The position numbers and the translations under genes were made by a program. A stretch of 64,000 nt of DNA from Pseudomonas mosselii. GTDB taxonomy: Bacteria > Pseudomonadota > Gammaproteobacteria > Pseudomonadales > Pseudomonadaceae. The notes under the pieces were generated by a model, which saw only the letters and a list, made by a program, of their open reading frames with translations, was not told where the DNA came from and made no database searches. Below are positions 7,887 through 17,300 of this stretch, piece after piece. The stretch lies in NCBI RefSeq assembly GCF_005796105.1, contig NZ_VAUO01000012.1, positions 46,110 through 110,109 of the forward strand, given 5' to 3'. How positions within the stretch are numbered: the stretch's first letter is position 1; each line of letters begins with the position of its first letter.

Positions 7887-9800
7887 ATGTCCGTACGACG
7901 CACACGCAAAGACGATGGTAGCCAGTGGACCGTGGCCGACAGCCGCAGTGTTTATGGCATCCGCCATTGGGGCGCAGGTTATTTCGCCATCAATGACGCC
8001 GGGCGCGTCGAAGTGCGCCCCAACGGTCCGGGCAGCGCCCCGATCGACCTTTTCGAGCAGGTTCAGGAGCTGCGCCAAAGCGGCCTGTCGCTGCCGTTGC
8101 TGGTGCGTTTCCCGGACATCTTGCAAGACCGCGTACGCCAGCTGACCGGCGCCTTCGACGCCAATATCGCGCGGCTTGAGTACCAGAGCCAGTACACCGC
8201 GCTGTATCCGATCAAGGTCAACCAGCAAGAAGCGGTGGTGGAGAACATCATCGCCACCCAGAACGTTTCCATCGGCCTGGAAGCCGGCTCCAAGCCCGAG
8301 CTGCTCGCCGTGCTGGCGCTGGCGCCCAAAGGCGGCACCATCGTTTGTAACGGCTACAAGGATCGCGAGTTTATCCGCCTGGCACTGATGGGCCAGAAGC
8401 TGGGCCATAACGTATTCATCGTCATCGAGAAAGAGTCCGAAGTGGCCTTGGTGATCGAAGAAGCCGCAGAGCTGAAGGTCAAGCCGCAGGTGGGCCTGCG
8501 CGTGCGCCTGTCGTCGTTGGCCTCGAGCAAGTGGGCCGACACCGGGGGTGAAAAGTCCAAGTTCGGCCTGTCTGCCGCGCAGCTGATTTCGGTGGTGCAG
8601 CGCTTCCGTGACGCTGGGCTCGACCAAGGCATCCGCCTGCTGCACTTCCACATGGGTTCGCAGATCGCCAACCTGGCCGACTACCAGCACGGCTTCAAGG
8701 AAGCCATTCGCTACTACGGTGAACTGCGCGCGTTGGGCCTGCCGGTGGACCATATCGACGTTGGTGGCGGCCTGGGCGTGGACTACGACGGTACCCACTC
8801 GCGCAACGCCAGCTCGATCAACTACGACATGGACGACTACGCCGGCGTGGTGGTGGGCATGCTCAAGGAGTTCTGCGACGCGCAGGGCCTGCCGCACCCG
8901 CACATCTTCTCCGAGAGTGGCCGCTCGCTGACCGCGCACCACGCCATGCTGGTGATCCAGGTGACCGACGTCGAAAGCCACAACGACGAAGTGCCGGTGA
9001 TCGAGAACAAGCAAAGCCTGCCCGAGACCGTACAGTGGCTGGCCGACCTGCTCGGCCCGACCGACATTGAGATGGTCACCGAGACCTACTGGCGCGCCAC
9101 CCACTACATGGGCGACGTGGCAGCGCAGTACGCCGACGGCAAGATCAGCCTGTCCGAGAAGGCCCTGGCCGAGCAGTGCTACTTCGCCGTGTGCCGCCGC
9201 CTGCACAACTCGCTCAAGGCCCGCCAGCGCTCGCACCGCCAGGTGCTGGACGAACTCAACGACAAGCTGGCCGACAAGTACATCTGCAACTTCTCGGTGT
9301 TCCAGAGCCTGCCCGATACCTGGGCGATTGGCCAGGTGCTGCCGATCATCCCGCTGCACCGCCTGGACGAAGAACCGATGCGTCGCGCGGTGCTGCAGGA
9401 CCTGACCTGCGACTCCGACGGCAAGATCAACCAGTATGTCGATGAGCAGAGCATCGAGACGAGCATGCCGGTGCATGCGGTGAAGGTCGGCGATGATTAT
9501 CTGTTGGGTGTGTTCCTGGTGGGCGCGTATCAGGAAATCCTCGGCGACATGCACAACCTGTTCGGTGACACCGACTCGGTGAACATCTACCAGAATGCCG
9601 ACGGCAGCGTGTACCACGCCGGTATCGAGACCCACGACACCATCGAGGACATGCTGCGCTACGTGCACCTGTCGCCGGAGGAGTTGATGACCCACTACCG
9701 CGACAAGGTCGCCAGCGCCAAGATCAGCGCCCGCGAACGCACCCAGTTCCTGGATGCGCTGCGGTTGGGGTTGACGCGGTCTTCGTACTTGTCTTCTTGA
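7887..9800 (+). CDS. speA: Biosynthetic arginine decarboxylase SpeA
   Basis: PLP-dependent fold-III enzyme (637 aa) that decarboxylates arginine to agmatine, the first step of the agmatine route to putrescine and spermidine. The PLP lysine is Lys110 in YPIKVNQQ. The phosphate-binding segment DVGGGLGVDYDGT and the second-subunit active-site Cys in LTCDSDGKI are present. Length matches the family. Start ATG 7887 follows a GGGGGACG-type ribosome site. The gene has its own upstream region of 151 bp and ends at a hairpin, so it is probably monocistronic. Confidence 0.97.
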   Translation: MSVRRTRKDDGSQWTVADSRSVYGIRHWGAGYFAINDAGRVEVRPNGPGSAPIDLFEQVQELRQSGLSLPLLVRFPDILQDRVRQLTGAFDANIARLEYQSQYTALYPIKVNQQEAVVENIIATQNVSIGLEAGSKPELLAVLALAPKGGTIVCNGYKDREFIRLALMGQKLGHNVFIVIEKESEVALVIEEAAELKVKPQVGLRVRLSSLASSKWADTGGEKSKFGLSAAQLISVVQRFRDAGLDQGIRLLHFHMGSQIANLADYQHGFKEAIRYYGELRALGLPVDHIDVGGGLGVDYDGTHSRNASSINYDMDDYAGVVVGMLKEFCDAQGLPHPHIFSESGRSLTAHHAMLVIQVTDVESHNDEVPVIENKQSLPETVQWLADLLGPTDIEMVTETYWRATHYMGDVAAQYADGKISLSEKALAEQCYFAVCRRLHNSLKARQRSHRQVLDELNDKLADKYICNFSVFQSLPDTWAIGQVLPIIPLHRLDEEPMRRAVLQDLTCDSDGKINQYVDEQSIETSMPVHAVKVGDDYLLGVFLVGAYQEILGDMHNLFGDTDSVNIYQNADGSVYHAGIETHDTIEDMLRYVHLSPEELMTHYRDKVASAKISARERTQFLDALRLGLTRSSYLSS

Positions 9801-9803
9801 GCG

Positions 9804-9836
9804 AGTAAGCCAGGATTTTCATCATCCCGGCTTACT
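9804..9836 (+). terminator. Hairpin after speA
   Basis: Arms AGTAAGCCAGGAT and ATCCCGGCTTACT pair over 13 bp with one A-C mismatch around a 7-nt loop, starting three bases after the speA stop. There is no T-run, so it is either an atypical terminator or an mRNA-stabilising 3' hairpin. Confidence 0.5.
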
Positions 9837-10239
9837 TGAATGGTAGGGGCCTGCGATCAGCGGGATCTGGATTTTGGAAACGCTCACCACCTGTGGTCTT
9901 GTTGACCGTGGGTGGTGATCCACAAACACACCGATAGCTGCCCGCAGAGACAACCCCTCTTCTACCTCCTGCCGAATGAGTCGTTACCATCAGCGTTGAT
10001 GGCTGACTAAGTTCACTGATTGTCTTCTTTTCATCGTTTTCAACGCGTTCCCGCACCGTGCAATCATTTAAGGCAACCGCCGAGCGCTATGTTCAATTGT
10101 CAACTGGCAAAAATGTCAGCTGTGTGAGTAGTCGTACAAGGTCATGATCACTCTCAGTGATGCCTTAACGTCGAATCACTTGAGCATGTCACGACGGGAA
10201 GCGCTGTTCTGCTTCTGCGCCTAGATAATGAGGTGTGAG
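9837..10239. other. 403-bp AT-richer gap between speA and the GH17-GT2 gene
   Basis: No gene is supported here. A 74-codon minus-strand frame (9832-10056, GTG start) has no ribosome site and no recognisable domain. The main structure is a hairpin at 9885-9917: two 14-nt arms pair with seven and four Watson-Crick pairs flanking three G-U wobbles, around a TTGTT loop. The wobbles work only in the plus-strand RNA. GC falls visibly from about 10,000 on, marking the left edge of the compositionally different island. Confidence 0.4.
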
Positions 10240-12795
10240 ATGAGTGTGATGCAGTGGGGGGTTCTTATCAATGGAACAGCGCTATTTTCGGTGCTCATCT
10301 TCAAAGTGTTGCTGCAGGCCCGCAAGGTAAAAGACATCCCGCCGATGCATCCTATTGAGAGTGCTTCCTATACGCCGTATTCAAACAGTCGCTCCTTTCA
10401 ACGGCGCAAGCGGGTAACACTCAAGCAAGTCATTCGCGAGTTGACTGTGCTCAGTCGCTATCTGCCGCACATTCGAACTTACTCGGTTTCCGGTGCTCAG
10501 GCATGGATACCACGTATCGCGGGTTTGTTGGGCATGAAGGTCAGTTTGGGTGTCTGGATTTGTGATGATGAAAGAAAGAATTCAATGGAGATTGCTAGGG
10601 CAGCAGTGATCTTGCGTAGGTGCAATAACATTGTGCGGGTCGTGGTGGGGAATGAAGTTTTATTCAGGCATGATATGCCATTGAGGCGGCTCAAGGAATA
10701 CATACATGAGGTGAAGTTGTTAACAGGGCTTCCGGTGACGACAGCGGAACTTTGGCACATATGGTTGAGTCATCCCTCCTTGGCCGACTGCGTAGATGAA
10801 ATTACCATACATATACTTCCCTTTTGGGAAGGGGTTAACCTTGCTGAGGCTGTGAACCACACGGTGAGCGCGGTGGATAAGGTGAGTTCAGCATTTCCGG
10901 GGCGCAAGATCTATGTCGGCGAAGTGGGATGGCCCTCTGGCGGGCATGCGCTGAATACAATGCCTGCCGATGAATATCAGCAGGCGGAGTATATTAGAGG
11001 TGTGGTCAGTCAATTCAAGAATATGGGGGTGGATTACAATGTGATAGAAGCATTTGATCAGCGCTGGAAACGCTCGGAAGGCACGGTGGGCCGGCATTGG
11101 GGGATGTTCAAAAGTAACGGGAAGGTGAAGTTTGCGCTTGGCGGAAAGACCTCAGTCCCTGTTAAAGGGGGTCATGTATTTCTGTACGAATTCTGTAGAG
11201 GCGCGCTAGGTAGAAAACTATTACTGTGCAGCGGGCTAGCCATTCTGCTTGCGCTTGCCGAAAGGGTATGGCTTGAGCTTTCACCTTTGTCTCCGGCCTA
11301 TCAGCTGGTTGCGACCGGTGTATGGTGCGTGTGGTGCATCAGCGTGCTCTTGATTTCGCTACACGAAACAGTCGACGGGTACTTGATGCCACGGAACAAT
11401 AGTCTTTTTTCACCGCTTGAAGGCGAGGGACGAGGTTCTTATAAAGTCGCTATTCACATCCCGTGCAGCAATGAGCCGCCCACGATGGTGAACGATACAC
11501 TGTCTCGAATCAGTGAGCTGTTTCACGGGGATTATGAAGTTCATGTCATTGACAACAATACCGACCATGCGAGTTTCTGGGAGCCGGTGCAAGCACACTG
11601 TCTTGCCTTGGGGGATAAGTTTAATTTTTGGCGGGTTGAGAAGATTTCCGGTAATAAGGGTGGGGCATTGAATTTCTTGTTGGGGAAGACGTCTGAGGAC
11701 GTTGATGTCATTGCTGTGGTTGATTCGGACTATCAGATCGAGCAAGACTGGCTAGGGCTGACTTCTCTGTTTGATGACCCCGAGATTGCTGTTCTGCAGT
11801 CGCCGCAGGATTATCGCGACCAAGTTTCGCTGTTCAAAAGGTTGTGCTATTACGAATATAAGAGTTTCTTCAATGTCGGTATGCCGATTCGAAATAATTT
11901 TAATGCCATCATCCTCCATGGCACCATGACGTTGATCCGCGCGCGTGTACTGAGGGCGCTCCGATGGTCGGAGCAGTGTGTCTGTGAGGATGCCGAGCTT
12001 GGCTTGAGAATTCTTCAACAGGGGCACAAGATGAGGTATATCCCGGTTTCTTACGGGAAGGGCTTGATGCCGGATAGTTTTAATGACTACAAGCGCCAAC
12101 GTTTCCGTTGGGTGAGGGGCGCAGTGCAGATCCTGATGGGACATGCAAAAGCGATTTTTCGAAAAAATGAACAGCTCTCGTGGGCGCAGCGCTATCAATT
12201 CATCATCGGATGGACGCATTGGCTGTCCCAAGCGGGAGGACTCTTGATGACCAGTGCGCTTATTGCATGGTCGGCTCTTTCCCTGTTGGCACCTCCGGGC
12301 GTGTCTTCCTACCCACTGCTTATATCGAGCTCACTGGTCCTGGCCTTTGTGGTTACGCTTTTAGCTCAAATGGTCTTGTATGTACGTTACAGTCCGGATG
12401 GTACTTACAATGCGTGGCTGTCGATTCTTGCAAGTCATGCGTTGAACCATATCGTCGCACAGGCGGTGTTTTATTCACTGTGGTCGAAGTCAACCAGGTT
12501 TGTCGTGACCCCCAAACAGACGGCTGGCAGTTCGCTAGGAAAAGTGCTGAGTAGCTGTGCGGGAGAGGCGTTGTTATTGGCCATGCTGATCGTTTGTGCA
12601 TTACTGGTCATGTGCTCGTCAACACTGACATTGTCCTCGGTAGTGTGGAGCGTGATGTTGATTACTCGCAGTTTTCCTTATGGGGCTGCATTGTTCATGG
12701 CGTATTTATCAGCGGCAGCGAAGCGACCTGAGACGGGGCTGTGCAGCCACAACAACATTTTGAACGATTGCGATACCAAGACCAGCCTGCCGTAG
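10240..12795 (+). CDS. GH17-GT2 fusion, NdvB-like beta-glucan synthase/transglycosylase
   Basis: 851 aa. An N-terminal membrane anchor is followed by a GH17 domain (about 45-300) with its two catalytic glutamates in VVVGNEVLFR and VGEVGWPSGG, two membrane helices (about 328-345 and 357-375), a GT2 domain with VDSDYQ, CEDAELGLR and QRFRWVRG, and several C-terminal helices. GT2 would polymerise UDP-glucose and GH17 would cut and transfer beta-1,3-glucan chains; in P. aeruginosa ndvB makes periplasmic glucans linked to biofilm tolerance. Start ATG 10240 is chosen because AGGTG lies 5 bp upstream; ATG 10228 has no such site. Base composition is close to half GC, well below the flanks, and rare codons such as ATA and AGG occur, so horizontal acquisition is likely. 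No partner genes lie beside it. Confidence 0.85.
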   Translation: MSVMQWGVLINGTALFSVLIFKVLLQARKVKDIPPMHPIESASYTPYSNSRSFQRRKRVTLKQVIRELTVLSRYLPHIRTYSVSGAQAWIPRIAGLLGMKVSLGVWICDDERKNSMEIARAAVILRRCNNIVRVVVGNEVLFRHDMPLRRLKEYIHEVKLLTGLPVTTAELWHIWLSHPSLADCVDEITIHILPFWEGVNLAEAVNHTVSAVDKVSSAFPGRKIYVGEVGWPSGGHALNTMPADEYQQAEYIRGVVSQFKNMGVDYNVIEAFDQRWKRSEGTVGRHWGMFKSNGKVKFALGGKTSVPVKGGHVFLYEFCRGALGRKLLLCSGLAILLALAERVWLELSPLSPAYQLVATGVWCVWCISVLLISLHETVDGYLMPRNNSLFSPLEGEGRGSYKVAIHIPCSNEPPTMVNDTLSRISELFHGDYEVHVIDNNTDHASFWEPVQAHCLALGDKFNFWRVEKISGNKGGALNFLLGKTSEDVDVIAVVDSDYQIEQDWLGLTSLFDDPEIAVLQSPQDYRDQVSLFKRLCYYEYKSFFNVGMPIRNNFNAIILHGTMTLIRARVLRALRWSEQCVCEDAELGLRILQQGHKMRYIPVSYGKGLMPDSFNDYKRQRFRWVRGAVQILMGHAKAIFRKNEQLSWAQRYQFIIGWTHWLSQAGGLLMTSALIAWSALSLLAPPGVSSYPLLISSSLVLAFVVTLLAQMVLYVRYSPDGTYNAWLSILASHALNHIVAQAVFYSLWSKSTRFVVTPKQTAGSSLGKVLSSCAGEALLLAMLIVCALLVMCSSTLTLSSVVWSVMLITRSFPYGAALFMAYLSAAAKRPETGLCSHNNILNDCDTKTSLP

Positions 12796-12885
12796 CGCCC
12801 TTGGACCACCCTGGACTTGGTGATGTGCAGGACATTTCATAACGATCAGGCATCGCTCAGGGGCCCTTTTAACTATTGATGATGT

Positions 12886-14223
12886 CTACGTGAGCCACAA
12901 GCCGCGATTTTTAAGCCGCCAAGCCACCCACCCCAGCGTCGCCGCCCGCAGTGCCATGAACCCAAGGAACGCCACCCACAACCCGTGGTTGCCGAACCTG
13001 CTCAGCCCCAACGCAAAGGGCAGGGCGATCAGCACTGACACCAGCATCGCATTGCGCATCTCCCGCGCCCGGGTGGCGCCGATGAACAGCCCGTCGAGCA
13101 GATAACTCCACACCGCAATCAGCGGCAGCAGCGCCAGGTAGGGCAGGTACGGATACGCCGCCGCGCGTACGCTGGCGATGTCGGTTTGCAGGTCGATGAA
13201 CAGATGGCCGCCCAGCAGGAACAGCGCCGCAAACCCAAGGCTTACGATCAGCGACCAGCCAAACGACACCACCAGTGCCCGCCGCAGCGATTCACGTTCA
13301 CGTGCGCCGATGGCATGCCCGCACAGCGCCTCGACCGCATGGGCCAAGCCATCCAGGGCATAGGCGGTCAGCAGCAAGCCGTTGAGCAGCAGCGCGTTGG
13401 CCGCCACCGTGGCCTCGCCGATACGTGCGCCCTGCACGGCGATCAGCAGGAACACCAGCTGTAGCGCCAGGCTACGCAGGAAGATGTCGCGGTTCACCGA
13501 CAGCAGTGGCCGCCAGCTTTGCCAATGGCTCAAGGCCGACCAGACGATCTGCCCCGGATAGGCGCGCAGGGCTGGGCGAGTCAGCGCCAGGCCCAGCAGC
13601 GCCGCGCTCCACTCGGCGATCACCGAGGCTCGCGCAGAGCCCACCACGCCCCAATCCAGGCCGAGCACGAACCACAAGTTCAAGGCGATGTTGAGCAGGT
13701 TGGTGGTCAGCAGGATCACCAGTGGTGCGCGGGCATTCTGGGTGCCGAGGAACCATCCCACCAGGGCATAGCTGGCCAGCGCCGCCGGCAGCCCGAGCAG
13801 GCGCGTGTGAAAGAACGCTTCGGTAGAGGTGTGCAACGCCTCGCTCGGCTGCATTGCATGCAGGGCCAGTTGGCTGAAGGGCAGGGCCAGCAGGCCGATC
13901 AGTACGGCGAAGCCCAGCGCCAATAGCAGCCCCTGCACCAGTACCTGGCGCAATGCCGCGCCATCGGCGCGACCAGCTGCCTGGGCGGCGAAACCGGTGG
14001 AGCCCATGCGCAGGAAACCCATCAGCCCGACCATGAAGGTGAACAGCGTGGCACCTACCGCCACGGCCCCCAACTGGTGGGCGTGGGGCAGGTGGCCGAT
14101 GACCGTGCTGTCGACCAGTGCCACCAGCGGCACCGAGACATTCGACAGGATCATCGGCGCGGCCAGGCCCCAGACCTTGCGGTGGGTGGGGCGGTGGTGC
14201 CAGGCGGTGGACAGTGACGGCAT
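12886..14223 (-). CDS. dinF: MATE-family efflux transporter, DinF subgroup
   Basis: 445 aa, about 12 hydrophobic helices, with the MATE duplication (APMILSNVSVPLVALVDSTVIGHL at the start; AVEALCGHAIGARERESLRRAL in the second half). These proteins export organic cations or bile-salt-like compounds using Na+ or H+. DinF is the SOS-linked member in E. coli; no LexA box is evident here. Start ATG 14223 is preferred over upstream options because GGAG lies about 9 bp before it. It is divergent from yfhM. Substrate unknown. Confidence 0.88.
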   Translation of the reverse strand: MPSLSTAWHHRPTHRKVWGLAAPMILSNVSVPLVALVDSTVIGHLPHAHQLGAVAVGATLFTFMVGLMGFLRMGSTGFAAQAAGRADGAALRQVLVQGLLLALGFAVLIGLLALPFSQLALHAMQPSEALHTSTEAFFHTRLLGLPAALASYALVGWFLGTQNARAPLVILLTTNLLNIALNLWFVLGLDWGVVGSARASVIAEWSAALLGLALTRPALRAYPGQIVWSALSHWQSWRPLLSVNRDIFLRSLALQLVFLLIAVQGARIGEATVAANALLLNGLLLTAYALDGLAHAVEALCGHAIGARERESLRRALVVSFGWSLIVSLGFAALFLLGGHLFIDLQTDIASVRAAAYPYLPYLALLPLIAVWSYLLDGLFIGATRAREMRNAMLVSVLIALPFALGLSRFGNHGLWVAFLGFMALRAATLGWVAWRLKNRGLWLT

Positions 14224-14382
14224 GTGGGCTCCAGTGGGGTGCGATTGCGAAATCATTGTACCGATCAGGCAACCCATTCGCGCGAACCGGGTCTCACCTG
14301 CCACGCATCGCCAGGTAAGCCGAACGGTCTTGCGCTATAGTTGGTGCCCTTACGTACACGCTGCCGAAGAGTTCATTCTCAA

Positions 14383-17300
14383 ATGCTCAACAAAGGATTG
14401 TTGCTGGCCTGCGCGCTGGCCCTGCTCAGTGCCTGTGATTCCTCCAACCAGGACAAACCACCGGCACAGGTCGACAAGCCGGTGGCCGCTGCGAGCGCTG
14501 AAAAACCGGCCGCCAGGCGTGAGGATCCGGCTGTGCTCGCCAAGCGCTATGCCGGGCGCGAACTCACCGTGGTGGATGTCTCGGAGGTGCAGCTCGATGG
14601 CGCCAGCACCCTGTCGGTGAGCCTCTCGGCACCGCTGGACGCCAATCAGGACTTCGCCGCCAAGCTGCACCTGGTAGACACCGTCAAAGGCAAGGTCGAC
14701 GGCGCCTGGGAACTCTCCGACAACCAGATGGAGCTGCGCCTGCGCCACCTGGAGCCGCAACGCAAGATGGTCCTGACCATCGACAAGGGCTTGCTGTCGG
14801 TCAATGGCAACAGCCTTGAGGCCGAGTCCGTCAGCCGTTTCGAAACCCGCGATATGCAGCCCACCGTGGGCTTCGCCAGCCGTGGCTCGCTGTTGCCCAC
14901 CCGCCTGGCCGAAGGCCTTCCGGTGATCGCACTGAACGTCGACAAGGTCGATGTAGAGTTCTTCCGGGTCAAGCCCGACATGCTCTCCACGTTCCTGGCC
15001 AATTGGGGGCGCAACTCCAGCTTGTACTACTACCAGTCGCAGGAGACCCTGGCGATGGCCGAGCTGGTCTATAGCGGCCGCTTCGACCTGAACCCTGCGC
15101 GCAATACCCGCGAGACGGTGCTGTTGCCGATCGCGGGGATCAAGCCCCTGCAAGAACCTGGCGTGTACCTGGCGGTGATGCGTGCCTCGGGCACCTACGA
15201 CTATTCGCAGCCGGCGACGCTGTTCACCCTGAGCGATATCGGCCTGTCCGCGCACCGCTACCGCGACCGTCTGGACGTGTTCGCCCAAGCCCTGGAAGGC
15301 GGCAAGGCACTCAAGGACGTCACCCTCGAACTGCATGATGACAAGGGCAAGCTGCTGGCCCAGGCCAAGACCGATGGCGACGGCCACGCCCAACTGCCAA
15401 TCACGGCCAAGGCCGATACCCTGATCGCCACGCAAGGCGTGCACACGACCCTGCTGCGCTTGAACACTGCGGCCCTGGACCTGGCCGAATTCGACATCAC
15501 CGGCCCCCAGGCCAACCCGTTGCAGTTCTTCATCTTTGGCCCGCGTGACCTGTATCGACCGGGCGAAACGGTGCTGCTCAATGGCCTGCTGCGCGATCAG
15601 GACGGCAAGCCGCTCAAGGCCCAGCCAGTGAACGTCGAGGTGCGTCGCCCCGACGAGCAGGTCAGCCGCAAGTTCGTCTGGGAAGCTGACGCCAACGGCT
15701 TGTTCCAATACCAATTGCAGCTGGCTAGCGAAGCGCCGACCGGCCGCTGGCAGTTGCTGCTGGACCTGGGCGGTGGCCGCAAGCAGGTGTACGAATTCCT
15801 CGTCGAGGACTTCCTGCCCGAGCGCCTGGCGCTGGAACTCAAAGGCCGCGACACGCCGCTGTCGCCCGAGGACACCGCGACTATCCAGGTCAATGGGCGC
15901 TACCTCTATGGCGCCCCCGCAGCTGGCAATCGCCTCAGCGGCCAAGCCTACGTACGCCCACTGCGCGAGGCCGTCAAGGCGTTGCCGGGCTATCAGTTCG
16001 GCGCCGTCACCGAAACCGATCTGGCCCAGGACCTGGAGCTGGATGAAGTGACCCTCGACCAGGCCGGTAAGGCTCGCATCGACATCGAAAGCCGCTGGAG
16101 CGAAGCGCGTTCGCCGCTGCAACTGACCGTACAGGCCAGCTTGCAGGAATCCGGTGGCCGGCCGATCACCCGTCGTCTGGATCAGCCAATCTGGCCGGCT
16201 GAGCGTTTGCCGGGCTTGCGTGGCCTGTTCGACGGTGACGAGACCGACGGTGATGGCCCGGTGGAGTTCGAGTTCCTGGTGGCCGACCGCGATGGCAACA
16301 AGCTGGCCGCCGACAACCTCAAGGTGCGGTTGATCCGCGAGCGCCGCGACTACTACTGGAACTACTCGCAAAGCGACGGCTGGAGCTACAACTACAACGA
16401 GAAATTCCTCACCCAGAACGAGGAAACGCTCAGCGTGAAAGCCGGCTCCACTGCCAAGCTGAACTTCCAGGTGGAATGGGGCCCCTACCGCGTCGAGGTC
16501 GAAGACCCGCAGACCGGGCTGGTTTCCAGTGCGCGGTTCTGGGCCGGCTATCGTGCCCAGGACAACGCCGAAGGCGGCGCCGTGCGCCCCGACCAGGTCA
16601 AAATCGCCCTGGACAAACCGGCCTACACCGATGGCGCCAGCGCCAAGGTCACCGTCACTCCGCCTGCTGCTGGCAGTGGCTACCTGATGGTCGAGTCCGC
16701 TGACGGCCCGCTGTGGTGGCAGGAGATCGACGTCCCGGCCGAGGGCAAGACCTTCGATGTACAGTTGGACAAACAGTGGGCGCGCCACGACCTGTACATC
16801 AGTGCCCTGGTGATTCGCCCCGGCGAGCGCAAGGCCAACGCTACCCCGAAACGCGCCGTGGGCGTGTTGCACCTGCCGTTGGACCGTGCTGAACGCAAGC
16901 TCGCCGTGACCCTGCAGGCGCCGGAGAAAATGCGCCCTAAACAGCCATTGACGGTGAAGTTCAAGGCGGCCAACGCTGACGGCAGCGTGCCCAAGCAAGT
17001 CCATGTGCTGCTCTCGGCGGTGGACGTCGGCATTCTCAACATCACCGACTTCAAGACCCCCGACCCGTTCGCCAGCCTGTTCGGGCGTAAGGCGTATGGG
17101 GCCGACCAGTTGGACATTTACGGCCAACTGATCGAGGCCGGCCAGGGCCGCCTGGCGAGCCTGGCCTTCGGTGGTGACGCGGCCATGGCCAAGGGCGGCA
17201 AGCGCCCCAACACCACGGTGACTATCGTTGCCCAGCAGAGCCTGCCGGTGACCCTTGATGACAAGGGCGAAGGCCAAGCTACGGTCGACATTCCCGACTT

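Noticed and set aside
7767..9695. Long frame opposite speA
   Set aside because: Shadow of the arginine decarboxylase gene; His/Val/Gln-rich composition with no domain or ribosome site.
9832..10056. 74-codon minus-strand frame next to speA
   Set aside because: GTG start without ribosome site, no recognisable domain, and the region is better explained by the plus-strand hairpin.
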